Below are positions 16,285 through 24,246 of a DNA stretch of 64,000 bases, in pieces. The DNA is from Streptomyces sp. NRRL F-525. Its GTDB lineage: Bacteria > Actinomycetota > Actinomycetes > Streptomycetales > Streptomycetaceae. Within the stretch, counting starts at the first letter, position 1; each line of letters starts with the position of its first letter. A program made the translations under genes and the position numbers. The notes under the pieces are model-generated. The model had not been told where the DNA came from. It did no database searches and worked only from the letters and a program-made list of their open reading frames with translations. The DNA lies in assembly GCF_000716605.1 (NCBI RefSeq), contig NZ_JNXE01000002.1, positions 124,001 to 188,000 of the forward strand. The letters are read 5' to 3'.

Positions 16285-17505
16285 ATGACGAGTGATGCGG
16301 AGGCGTCACGCGAGGGCTGGAGCAGGCGCCGTTTCATCGGCGCCCTGGGCGGAGCGGCGGCGGTGGTCGCGGTACCCGCCCCGGCCTCGGCACCGGCGGA
16401 TCCCGAATCCGCCCCGCCGACCGGCTCCACGACCGCACCGGCACCCGGCACACACCGCAAGGCCAAGGCATCCGGCCCCCGCCCCCTGTACATCGGCACG
16501 TACACCTCGGTCGACGGCGGTGGCAAAGGCATCGGCCTTGCCACCTACGACGCGTCGACCGGCCGGATCACCGGCGCGGGCACGCTCACCGGGGTAGCCG
16601 ACCCGTCGTACCTGGCCCTGCACCCCGACGGCCGCACGCTGTACGCGGTCGACGAGCAGACGGCCGGCGCCGTGACCGCCGTACGCCTGGCCGACCGCAA
16701 GATCCTCGGCGCGCGGAGCACCGGCGGCGCGGGCCCCTGCCATCTGTCGGTGCATCCGAGCGGGCGTTGGCTGCTGAGCGCCAACTACACGTCCGGCAGT
16801 GTGGCCGTGCACCCGATCGACGACTCGGGCGCGCTCGGCGAGCGGACCGCGCTGGCCAAGCACTCCAGTCCGCAGCCGGGCCCCGGCCAGGACGGCCCGC
16901 ACGCGCACCAGTTCGTGACCAGTCCCGACGGCGACCATGTCCTCGCCGTCGACCTGGGCACCGACACGGTCTACACCTACCGCCTGGACACCACGAAGGG
17001 CACGCTCGCCGAGGTCTCGCAGGCGCAAACCCACGCGGGCGCGGGTCCGCGCAGCCTGACCTTCCACCCCGGCGGCCGGTACGCCTACCTGGCCGACGAG
17101 GTCGACGACACCATCGCGGTCTGCGCCTACGACCCGGCCACGGGCGCCCTCTCGATCGGCGCCCCGCAGTCCAGCGGCAGCACGGGCAGCACCACCAACT
17201 ACCCGGCGCAGATCCTGGTGACGCCGAACGGCGCCTTCGCCTATCTCGCCAACCGGGGCGACAACACCCTTGCCCGGTACGCCGTCGAGGCGGACGGCGC
17301 CCGGCTCAGGCTGCTCGGCACGGTGCCGGTGTCCGGTGACTTCCCGCGGCAGATCGCCCTCTCGCCGGACGGGACCCTGCTGTTCACCGCGAACCAGAAG
17401 TCCAGCACGGTCAGCGTGTTCCACGTGGACGACAGCACGGGTCAACTCGCCCTCGCGGGCGAGCCGTTCGCGTCACCGGTCGCCGTCTGTGCGCTGCCGC
17501 TGTAG
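16285..17505 (+). CDS. Tat-exported lactonase, seven-bladed propeller (Pgl-like)
   Basis: The 406-residue protein opens with a twin-arginine signal (SRRRFIGALGGAAAVVAV, residues 13-30). A Pro/Thr-rich linker follows, then a lactonase beta-propeller of the 6-phosphogluconolactonase (PF10282) type from about residue 70. Repeating blades are seen as YLALHPDGRTLYAV, HLSVHPSGRWLLSAN, FVTSPDGDHVLAVD, SLTFHPGGRYAYLAD and IALSPDGTLLFTAN. Cytoplasmic Pgl hydrolyses 6-phosphogluconolactone. Export here argues for another lactone or for a binding role. GGTGTGGGC precedes the ATG. Its 3' end overlaps the convergent DUF2470 gene by 33 bases. Confidence 0.88.
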   Translation: MTSDAEASREGWSRRRFIGALGGAAAVVAVPAPASAPADPESAPPTGSTTAPAPGTHRKAKASGPRPLYIGTYTSVDGGGKGIGLATYDASTGRITGAGTLTGVADPSYLALHPDGRTLYAVDEQTAGAVTAVRLADRKILGARSTGGAGPCHLSVHPSGRWLLSANYTSGSVAVHPIDDSGALGERTALAKHSSPQPGPGQDGPHAHQFVTSPDGDHVLAVDLGTDTVYTYRLDTTKGTLAEVSQAQTHAGAGPRSLTFHPGGRYAYLADEVDDTIAVCAYDPATGALSIGAPQSSGSTGSTTNYPAQILVTPNGAFAYLANRGDNTLARYAVEADGARLRLLGTVPVSGDFPRQIALSPDGTLLFTANQKSSTVSVFHVDDSTGQLALAGEPFASPVAVCALPL

Positions 17506-18198
17506 GGGGCGCGGGCAGGACGCGGCGCTGGCCTGGGTGAGCAGCACGTGCATGCGCTCGGTGAGGTGGGAGACCGTGTCGGCGGGCGCGTGGAACGGCA
17601 GCCGTACGTCGCCGTGGGCGCGGGCGCGCTCGATGCGCAGGGTCAGCCCGTGCCGGTCGACGGCGAGAGGCTGGACGCGAACCGCCCCGTGCAGGCTGTC
17701 GGGTTCGACGAGCCGGGTGAGCCGCTCGACCGCGTCGGAGTGGCAGTCGGCGAGGTGGGTCAGCAGCTGGGCCTCGGCCAGGGCCAGCGGGTCGGGTTCG
17801 GCGGCGGCGAACTCGTCGAGGTCGATGACGACCGCGCCGGTCGGCGGGCGCAGCACCACGCGCGTTGGCCGGAAGGCGAGTTGACCCTCCTCGGGCACGA
17901 ACCACCCGGCCAGCCACAGCCGGGACCGGATACGGTTGCGCACGGGGACGGGTGCGACGTCCGCGAACTCCAGGACGGCGGACGGCTCTCCGCGGGGCGC
18001 GCAGATGGCGGCCGCCAACAGGGAGCTGCCCTCGGGCACTTGCAGAAGTACCCGGCCGTCGTCGTCCACGCTGTGCGCTCCGACGAACTCCTCGCGACCG
18101 CCCTCCGCGGTCACCGCGCAGGACCATGCGGCGGCGAGCACCGAGCGGGCCCGCTCGGCCGCGGCAGGCACGGCCGTCCACGTCTGGCTGTCACCCAT
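17473..18198 (-). CDS. DUF2470 protein, iron-box controlled
   Basis: The 241-residue protein has an N-terminal pyridoxamine-oxidase-like portion and a C-terminal DUF2470 domain from about residue 145 (LLTHLADCHSDAVERL, then VQPLAVDRHGLTLRI). DUF2470 is found in HugZ-type heme-utilisation proteins. The start codon is preceded by AAGGAGG. This ribosome site is overlapped by a sequence matching the DmdR/IdeR iron box, so the gene should be repressed when iron is plentiful. Iron or heme handling is therefore a supported inference; heme oxygenase activity is not shown by any residue I can identify. Confidence 0.82.
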   Translation of the reverse strand: MGDSQTWTAVPAAAERARSVLAAAWSCAVTAEGGREEFVGAHSVDDDGRVLLQVPEGSSLLAAAICAPRGEPSAVLEFADVAPVPVRNRIRSRLWLAGWFVPEEGQLAFRPTRVVLRPPTGAVVIDLDEFAAAEPDPLALAEAQLLTHLADCHSDAVERLTRLVEPDSLHGAVRVQPLAVDRHGLTLRIERARAHGDVRLPFHAPADTVSHLTERMHVLLTQASAASCPRPLQRQRTDGDR

Positions 18199-18210
18199 CC
18201 CTGAACCTCC

Positions 18211-18229
18211 TTAGGTAAGCCTTGCCTAA
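18211..18229 (-). promoter_or_regulatory. Iron box (DmdR1/IdeR-type operator)
   Basis: TTAGGTAAGCCTTGCCTAA is a 19-base near-palindrome close to the actinobacterial iron-box consensus. It ends 12 bases before the DUF2470 start codon and covers part of its Shine-Dalgarno sequence, so bound regulator would block the promoter or early leader. Confidence 0.8.
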
Positions 18230-18297
18230 CTTACCGAAGATCGGGGCGCACGCCAACCACGCCACGCAATAACTCCACCAAGTCACCCGGGACGAGT

Positions 18298-18906
18298 TCA
18301 GGGCGAGATGACGCCCAACAGCGCCCGCGCGCACAGATCGCGCACCTGTTCCCGGCTCAACTCGGGCCCCCGCAGCCACTCCAGACAGACGGCGGTGGTG
18401 AAGGCCAGCCATCCGCGCACCGCGAGCTTCGCGTCGGGCCGCTCCGCCACGGTCAGCCCGAACTCGGGATCCGCGGCGAGCGCGGCCAGGATCTGCCGCT
18501 CCTGCGCGGCCAACGCCCGCTGGTAGACCCGCCGTACGGTCTGATCGCCCGCCGCGTCGGCGCGGTGGAAGGCGCGGTAGCCGTGCGCGTGGGTGTGCAC
18601 GTACTCCAGATACGTGTCGAGAGCGACGGCGAGCTGCTCACGGGCGGGCACGCCCGGGACCGCCGCCGTCATCCGCAGCATCCGTTCGCTCTCGCGCTCC
18701 ACGACGGCCGCGAAGAAGTCCCGCTTGGTCGGGAAGTAGTGGTAGAGCAGCCCGCGGGAGACCCCGGCGATCTCGGCGACCTGCTCGATCCACACGTCGT
18801 CGTAGGGATCCTCCGAGAACAACCGCGCGCCCACCGTGAGGAGTTGCTCCCGGCGCTCCTCGGTGCTGAGCCGGCGGCGCGTGCGCTCACCCTGATTGGC
18901 GGCCAT
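18298..18906 (-). CDS. TetR family regulator, probable repressor of the divergent P450
   Basis: The 202-residue protein has a TetR-type helix-turn-helix in the first 60 residues: LSTEERREQLLTVGARLF, then IEQVAEIAGVSRGLLYHYFPTKRDFF. The ligand-binding C-terminal half includes FHRADAAGDQTVRRVYQ and ends LLGVISP. It is divergent from a cytochrome P450 gene with a 108-base intergenic region that contains a 50-base inverted repeat, the usual arrangement for a local repressor such as Bm3R1 with P450 BM3. A fatty-acid-like inducer is an inference from that parallel. Confidence 0.9.
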   Translation of the reverse strand: MAANQGERTRRRLSTEERREQLLTVGARLFSEDPYDDVWIEQVAEIAGVSRGLLYHYFPTKRDFFAAVVERESERMLRMTAAVPGVPAREQLAVALDTYLEYVHTHAHGYRAFHRADAAGDQTVRRVYQRALAAQERQILAALAADPEFGLTVAERPDAKLAVRGWLAFTTAVCLEWLRGPELSREQVRDLCARALLGVISP

Positions 18907-18922
18907 TCCCGCACTTTACTTG

Positions 18923-18972
18923 ACGTCGGTTCAACAACGGGATCAGACTGAAACCCGTTATTGAACCCACGT
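18923..18972. promoter_or_regulatory. Long inverted repeat, probable TetR operator
   Basis: Two 19-base arms (18923-18941 and 18954-18972), related as ACGTSGGTTCAAYAACGGG, face each other across 12 bases with two mismatches. The element lies 16 bases from the TetR start and 42 from the P450 start, so binding would control both. Confidence 0.7.
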
Positions 18973-19014
18973 ACAACAGGCTCAACCTGCCGCAGGATCA
19001 AGGGAGATCGCGTC

Positions 19015-20544
19015 ATGGCGGAGACGACGACGGCGACGCCGACCGCGCTGCCGAAGGGATTCCGGGACGCCGAGCAGGGCTGGCCCCACCTCGACCGCAT
19101 CCCGCATCCCCCGCGCCGGGTCCCGCTGCTCGGCGACGTCCTCGGCGCCGACCGCCGCACTCCCCTCCAGGACTCCCTGCGCTTCGCCCGCCAACTGGGC
19201 CCGATCTTCCGGCGGAAGGCCTTCGGCAAGGAGTTCGTGTTCGTGTGGGGCGCGGACCTGGTCGCCGACATGGCGGACGAGTCACGGTTCGCCAAGCATG
19301 TCGGCCTGGGCGTCGCGAATTTGCGGCCGGTCGCCGGGGACGGCCTGTTCACGGCGTACAACCACGAGCCCAACTGGCAGTTGGCGCATGATGTGTTGGC
19401 CCCCGGCTTCAGCCGCGAGGCGATGGCGGGCTACCACCCGATGATGCTGTCCGTGGCCGAGCGCCTCACCGACCACTGGGACCGCGAACTGGCGGCCGGA
19501 CGCGCGGTGGACGTCCCCGGCGACATGACCAAGCTGACCCTGGAGACGATCTCGCGCACCGGCTTCGGCCACGACTTCGGCTCCTTCGAACGCGACCGCC
19601 CGCACCCCTTCGTGACGTCGATGGTGGGCACGCTCAGCTACGCCCAGCGCCTCAACTCCGTACCGTCGCCTCTGGCCCCGCTCCTCCTGCGCACCGCAAC
19701 TCGCCGCAACGAGGCGGACATCGCCTACCTCAACCGCACGGTCGACGACATGGTGCAGGCCCGCCGCGAGAGCGGGGGCGGCGACGGCGACCTGCTGGAC
19801 CGCATGCTCGACACCACCCACCCCGACACCGGCGAACGCCTCTCCCCGGAGAACGTCCGCCGCCAGGTCATCACCTTCCTGGTCGCCGGCCACGAGACGA
19901 CCTCGGGCTCCCTCTCCTTCGCCCTGCACTACCTCGCCCGCCACCCGGAGATCGCGGCCCGCGCCCGCGCCGAGGTGGACCAGGTCTGGGGCGACACACG
20001 GACCCCGGGCTACGAGCAGGTCGCCAAGCTGCGCTACGTCCGCCGGGTCCTCGACGAGTCGCTACGGCTCTGGCCGACGGCCCCCGCGTACGCCCGAGAA
20101 GCCACGCAGGACACCGAGTTGACCAGGGTCCACCCGATGCGCCGGGGCGCCTGGGCGCTGATCCTCACGCCGATGCTGCACCGCGACCCCGAGGTGTGGG
20201 GCGTGGACGCCGAGGAGTTCGACCCGGACCGCTTCGACGCCAAGGCCGTACGCTCCCGCGCCCCGCACACCTTCAAGCCGTTCGGGACGGGGGCGCGGGC
20301 GTGCATCGGCCGCCAATTCGCCCTGCACGAGGCGACGTTGGTCCTGGGCCTGCTGCTGCGCCGCTACGAGCTGCGCCCCGACCCCGCGTACCGCCTGCGC
20401 GTGACCGAGCGCCTGACGCTGATGCCGCAGGGCCTGCGCCTGCACCTCGACCGCCGCACCGCGCCGGCGGCCCCCGCACCGGTCGCGGTCCCCGAGGAGG
20501 TCCGCTCAGAGCCCCGCTGTCCAGTGCACGGGACGGACGACTGA
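19015..20544 (+). CDS. Cytochrome P450, CYP102-like heme domain without reductase
   Basis: The 509-residue protein has VAGHETTSG (I helix), ESLRLWP (ExxR) and [10 protein letters not shown] with the heme Cys at about residue 430. It ends without flavodoxin or reductase domains. Many stretches match the P450 half of the fusion protein at 3983-7159 ([29 protein letters not shown]), so both belong to the CYP102/CYP147-like fatty-acid-hydroxylating group, from family knowledge. It needs separate redox partners; none is adjacent. The ATG follows AGGGAG. Control by the divergent TetR is likely. It overlaps the convergent pentapeptide gene by 39 bases. Confidence 0.92.
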   Translation: MAETTTATPTALPKGFRDAEQGWPHLDRIPHPPRRVPLLGDVLGADRRTPLQDSLRFARQLGPIFRRKAFGKEFVFVWGADLVADMADESRFAKHVGLGVANLRPVAGDGLFTAYNHEPNWQLAHDVLAPGFSREAMAGYHPMMLSVAERLTDHWDRELAAGRAVDVPGDMTKLTLETISRTGFGHDFGSFERDRPHPFVTSMVGTLSYAQRLNSVPSPLAPLLLRTATRRNEADIAYLNRTVDDMVQARRESGGGDGDLLDRMLDTTHPDTGERLSPENVRRQVITFLVAGHETTSGSLSFALHYLARHPEIAARARAEVDQVWGDTRTPGYEQVAKLRYVRRVLDESLRLWPTAPAYAREATQDTELTRVHPMRRGAWALILTPMLHRDPEVWGVDAEEFDPDRFDAKAVRSRAPHTFKPFGTGARACIGRQFALHEATLVLGLLLRRYELRPDPAYRLRVTERLTLMPQGLRLHLDRRTAPAAPAPVAVPEEVRSEPRCPVHGTDD

Positions 20545-21336
20545 CTCCGGCAACTTCGTCCCAGCACTCCCCCGGGCCGCGTTGACCTGCGGCTGGGTGA
20601 GGAAGAACGCGCCGGTCAGATCAGCGTCCGTGAGATCGGCGTCCCGCAGATCGGCACCGATCAGATCCGCGCCGCGCAGGTCGGCCCCGGTGAGATCGGC
20701 GGCGATGAGGTAGGCACCGCGCAGATTGGCCCGGCTCAGATCGGCACCCCTGAGCCGGGCACCCATGAGGTCGGCGCCCCGCCGCTCCTTCTTCTTGCCG
20801 CGCACTCCGGCCCGCACCAACTCGCTGGTCCGCAGCAGGAGTTCGTTGACCTCCTGCCGGTGCGCGCCCACGTCGAGCGCGCCGAGCTCTTCGGGGGTGC
20901 CGCGCGTGAGTTCCTCGGTACGGGCGAGGGTCCGGCGCAGGTCGGGGTGGACCGGGCCGGCGGCGGGGAGGGTGAGCGCCTCGGTCAGGTACCAGAGCAG
21001 TTCATGGAGCTGCCGTACGACGGGAAACACATCGAACATCCGCCGGGCCTGCTCCCGGGGAGCCGTGCGCCAGTCCTGTCCGGCGAAGGTGACCTGGGAG
21101 ACCTTTTGCCCGGCGCCGAAGCAGTCGTAGACCGTGCAGCCGGTGAAGCCACCGGTCCGGAGCTTCGCGTGGATTCCGCAGCGGTGGTCGCCCTGGAGGT
21201 TCGGGCACGGCGTCCCGGCGGCCTTGTCGAGCGCGAAGTCGGCCGAGACGGCGAAGGGCAGCGCCACACAGCACAGGCCGAAGCAGCGCGCGCAGTCGCC
21301 GCGGAGGTCGGATCGGTCCGCTATGTGATCTTCCAT
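20506..21336 (-). CDS. Cys-cluster plus pentapeptide-repeat protein
   Basis: The 276-residue protein joins two modules. The N-terminal 75 residues hold eight cysteines (15, 18, 22, 23, 44, 53, 67, 72) in the CxxCxxxCC-type pattern of YkgJ-like metal or Fe-S binding proteins. A helical middle follows. Residues about 195-260 form a right-handed pentapeptide-repeat helix ([20 protein letters not shown] and onward). Pentapeptide proteins such as Qnr mimic DNA, while YkgJ domains bind zinc or iron; the combination has no assigned function. [13 protein letters not shown] is the chosen start; the upstream extension lies over the TetR promoter region. It is divergent from a TetR gene. Confidence 0.8.
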   Translation of the reverse strand: MEDHIADRSDLRGDCARCFGLCCVALPFAVSADFALDKAAGTPCPNLQGDHRCGIHAKLRTGGFTGCTVYDCFGAGQKVSQVTFAGQDWRTAPREQARRMFDVFPVVRQLHELLWYLTEALTLPAAGPVHPDLRRTLARTEELTRGTPEELGALDVGAHRQEVNELLLRTSELVRAGVRGKKKERRGADLMGARLRGADLSRANLRGAYLIAADLTGADLRGADLIGADLRDADLTDADLTGAFFLTQPQVNAARGSAGTKLPESVVRPVHWTAGL

Positions 21337-21381
21337 GACGTCCAGCCTACTGATCCGCGCCAGCACCCTGGACCACATAGA

Positions 21382-21391
21382 ACCGATCGGT
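21382..21391. promoter_or_regulatory. ACCGATCGGT palindrome before a TetR gene
   Basis: A perfect 10-base palindrome lies 13 bases before the TetR start and 46 bases from the divergent pentapeptide gene start. The same core occurs at 56244, 59342 and 59376, also next to a TetR gene and its likely target. Confidence 0.55.
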
Positions 21392-21403
21392 ACCATCTCC
21401 TCC

Positions 21404-21991
21404 ATGCCCGTACCCAAAGGAACGGCCCTGGACCCCGACCGCACCCGCGCGACGCTCCTCGCCTCCGCGACGGAGATCCTCTACGAACGGGGACTGGACG
21501 GCGTCGGCGTGGCCGAGCTGTGCCGGACTGTCGGTGCCTCCAAGGAGACGCTGTACCGGCACTTCGGTTCGAAGGACGGCCTGGTCGAGGCGGTGCTGGA
21601 GGCCCGGAGCGACCGGGTGGTGCGCTGGCTGACGGAGGCGGCGGAGGCGGCGGGCCCCGACCCGCGCGCCCAACTGACCGCGCTCTTCGACGTGTTGGGC
21701 GGCTGGTACCGGCAACCCGGCTTCCGGGGCTGCGCGATCGTCAACGCGGCGACGCAGCGGCACGCTCCGCCCGCGCGCACACTGGCCGACCGCCATCTGG
21801 CCCGCTACGGCGAGCTGCTCACCGGTATCGCCGAACGCGCCGGCGCCCGCGAACCCGCCCTCCTGGGACGGCAGTTGCTGATCCTCCTGGAGGGCGCCAC
21901 GGTCGTGGCCGACCACCACGACCCGGCCGGCCGAGCCGCCGAGGACGCCAAACTCGCGGCTCTCGCCCTGCTGTCCGCGCAGGAGGCGTGA
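21404..21991 (+). CDS. TetR/AcrR family regulator
   Basis: The 195-residue protein has a TetR helix-turn-helix ([17 protein letters not shown], then [26 protein letters not shown]). The C-terminal domain includes [13 protein letters not shown], a motif seen in one group of TetR proteins whose members often control small oxidoreductases or hydrolases. The start follows CCTCC rather than a strong purine-rich site, so a short or leaderless message is possible. Its stop overlaps the next gene's start (TGATG), so the beta-lactamase-fold hydrolase is co-transcribed and probably part of its regulon. Confidence 0.9.
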   Translation: MPVPKGTALDPDRTRATLLASATEILYERGLDGVGVAELCRTVGASKETLYRHFGSKDGLVEAVLEARSDRVVRWLTEAAEAAGPDPRAQLTALFDVLGGWYRQPGFRGCAIVNAATQRHAPPARTLADRHLARYGELLTGIAERAGAREPALLGRQLLILLEGATVVADHHDPAGRAAEDAKLAALALLSAQEA

Positions 21992-23202
21992 TGGACGTCC
22001 AGGGCCGCACAGCACCCGGCTTCGAGCAGGTCACGGAGGTCTTCGCCGCCAACTTCGAGCGGTACGGCGAGGTGGGCGCCGCCTTCGCCGCGTACCGGGA
22101 CGACGAACCCGTCGTGGACCTGTGGGCCGGGGTGACCGACCCCGCAACCGGGCACCCGTGGCGCGCGGACACGCTCCAGCTCGTCTTCTCCGGGGCCAAG
22201 GGCCTGACGTCCGCGTGCGTGTTGCTGCTGGTCGAGCGCGGCCTGCTGGAACTGGACGCACCGGCCGCCCGCTACTGGCCGGAGTTCGCCGCGGCCGGCA
22301 AGGAGCGGATCACGGTCGGCGAGATCCTGTCCCACCAGGCGCGGCTGCCGGGCGTGCAACAGCCGGTCGGCGCCGAGGAGTTGCTGGCCCCGGAGCACAT
22401 GGCGGGGCTCCTCGCGGCGCAGGCCCCCTCGACCGATCCGCGGGCCGCGTTCACGTACCACGCGCTGACCTGGGGCTGGCTGACCGGGGAACTGGTACGC
22501 CGGGTCGACGGGCGGACCGTGGGCGCCCTGTTCGCCGACGAGTTCGCGGGCCCGCTCGGCCTGGACATCTGGCTGGGTCTGCCGGACACGGAGCACCACC
22601 GGGTCGCGACGACGATCGCGGGACCCGGTGTGCTGCTCCCGGAGGACGAGGGCGAGGGCGAGGAGATGGACTCCTTGCGGGTCCTGACCCGCAACCCCCT
22701 CCTGGCTCCCGACGCACCCGCCCTGTGGAACTCCGCCGCTTTCAGGCGGGCCCAACTCCCCGCGGTGGGCGCATATGTGACGGCCCGTTCGATGGCCCGC
22801 TTCTACGCCTGCCTCGCCCGGGGCGGCGAGTTGGACGGCGTCCGGGTGCTCGACGAGGCGACCGTACGGCTCGGGCGGCGGGAACTGCGCCGGGGTGTCT
22901 CGGCCCTGTGGGGCACTCCCATGGCGTACGGCGCCGGGTTCGAACTCCGCACCGGGCTGGCCCTGTTCGGCCCGCCGCCGGACACCTTCGGCCATGCCGG
23001 AGCGGGAGGCTCACGGCACGGCGCCTGGCCCGGCGAGCGGATCGGGTTCTCGTACACGATGAACCTGACCCGCGCGGAGTTCCCGGACCGCCGCCCGCTG
23101 GACCTGCTGGCCTCGTTGCACGAGGCGGCGCTCACTTCCCCAGGGCGCTCGCATCGAGGCGCGCCAGCCGGTCAGGGTCCGACAGGATGTACATCTCGGT
23201 GA
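21991..23202 (+). CDS. Beta-lactamase-fold serine hydrolase (EstB-like)
   Basis: The 403-residue protein belongs to the class C beta-lactamase/esterase group. FSGAK gives the SxxK nucleophile and base (Ser67, Lys70), TYHALTWGW near residue 155 gives the Tyr, and FGHAGAGGS near 336 is the KTG-like HxG box. Such proteins without signal peptides, as here, act as cytoplasmic esterases on small substrates. The ATG overlaps the TetR stop codon. AGGAGG sits just upstream inside the TetR gene. The last 71 bases overlap the convergent sigma factor gene. Confidence 0.88.
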   Translation: MDVQGRTAPGFEQVTEVFAANFERYGEVGAAFAAYRDDEPVVDLWAGVTDPATGHPWRADTLQLVFSGAKGLTSACVLLLVERGLLELDAPAARYWPEFAAAGKERITVGEILSHQARLPGVQQPVGAEELLAPEHMAGLLAAQAPSTDPRAAFTYHALTWGWLTGELVRRVDGRTVGALFADEFAGPLGLDIWLGLPDTEHHRVATTIAGPGVLLPEDEGEGEEMDSLRVLTRNPLLAPDAPALWNSAAFRRAQLPAVGAYVTARSMARFYACLARGGELDGVRVLDEATVRLGRRELRRGVSALWGTPMAYGAGFELRTGLALFGPPPDTFGHAGAGGSRHGAWPGERIGFSYTMNLTRAEFPDRRPLDLLASLHEAALTSPGRSHRGAPAGQGPTGCTSR

Positions 23203-24037
23203 TCCGGCCGTCGACGACGGTGACGCCCATGACCGAGAGGACCTGTCCCTCGGGGGCGTTGACGACGCCCACCGAGCCGTTGACCAGGGCGAGTTGGGCG
23301 TGGCGGGCGAACGGGGCGAACATGAGCGCCTGTTCGGCGACCGCGCGTGCGCCGCGCATCGCCTTGGAGGCGGCCGCGCCCCGTACGAGGGCTCCGGAGT
23401 CGGCGCGCAGGGCCACGTCCGGGTGGAGGAGGGCGACGAGGGCGTCGAAGTCGCCCTCGCGGGCGGCGGCGAGGAAGGCCTCGACGATCTCACGCTGGCG
23501 GGCGAGGTCGGGGGCCGTCGAGGGGCTCGCACCCTGAACTCTGCGGCGGGCTCTACTAGCCAGTTGGCGAGTCGCGGCCGAACTGCGTTCCACGATCGGG
23601 GAGATGTCGTCGAAGGGCACCGCGAACAGGTCGTGCAGAACGAACGCGAGGCGTTCGGCGGGTTCCAGCGTCTCCAGGACGACGAGGAGGGCGAGGCCCA
23701 CGGAGTCGGCGTGGAGTACTTCCTCCTCCGGGTCGAGTTCTGTGAGGGGTCTGATGAGGGGGTCGGGGACGAAGGTCCCGGCGAAGGCCTCGTCGATCGG
23801 GTCCTCGCGGCGTGACGTACGGGAGCGCAGCAGGTCGAGGCAGACCCGGCCGACGACCGTGGTCAGCCAGCCGCCGAGGTTCCTGATGTCGTCCGCGTCG
23901 GTCCGGCTGAGCTTCAGCCAGGTCTCCTGGACGGCGTCCTCCGCCTCGGGCACCGAGCCGAGCATGCGGTAGGCGACCGCGCGGAGCCGACTCCGGTGTT
24001 CCTCGAAGCGGTCCGCCAGGAGTTCCTCGTCGTTCAT
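23132..24037 (-). CDS. sigJ: ECF41-type sigma factor with SnoaL-like C-terminal domain (SigJ-like)
   Basis: The 301-residue protein has sigma-70 region 2 (FEEHRSRLRAVAYRMLGS, WLTTVVGRVCLDLLRSR) and region 4 (AERLAFVLHDLFAVPFDDI). A SnoaL-like domain follows from about residue 185 (REIVEAFLAAAREGDFDALVALLHPDV). That fused domain defines the ECF41 group, where it adjusts sigma activity in place of an anti-sigma factor. The C-terminal LSDPDRL resembles the conserved NPDKL motif of the group, while the glycine-rich linker motif is only partly kept (DSGALVRG). No carboxymuconolactone decarboxylase or oxidoreductase target adjoins it. A start 18 codons upstream is possible. Confidence 0.9.
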   Translation of the reverse strand: MNDEELLADRFEEHRSRLRAVAYRMLGSVPEAEDAVQETWLKLSRTDADDIRNLGGWLTTVVGRVCLDLLRSRTSRREDPIDEAFAGTFVPDPLIRPLTELDPEEEVLHADSVGLALLVVLETLEPAERLAFVLHDLFAVPFDDISPIVERSSAATRQLASRARRRVQGASPSTAPDLARQREIVEAFLAAAREGDFDALVALLHPDVALRADSGALVRGAAASKAMRGARAVAEQALMFAPFARHAQLALVNGSVGVVNAPEGQVLSVMGVTVVDGRITEMYILSDPDRLARLDASALGK

Positions 24038-24246
24038 ACCGTCCCCGTGGTGTCGAAGGATGTTGACGGAGCCCGCGCGCAACGGCATCATGACCGACTG
24101 CGTGGCCTACGCCAAACCTCCCACGACCGTCCCCGGCACGGTCTCCCAGCGGAGGCAAAGGGACCAGTGTCTCAGGTCGTTGTCGCAGCCCGATCGCCTC
24201 GGGCGGGGTTGCCGGGGAGCCGTCGCTCAGGGCGTGGAAGGCCGCG

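Noticed and set aside
20860..21990. Upstream in-frame extension of the serine hydrolase
   Set aside because: It runs through the TetR and pentapeptide genes; the ATG at 21991 overlapping the TetR stop is the natural start.
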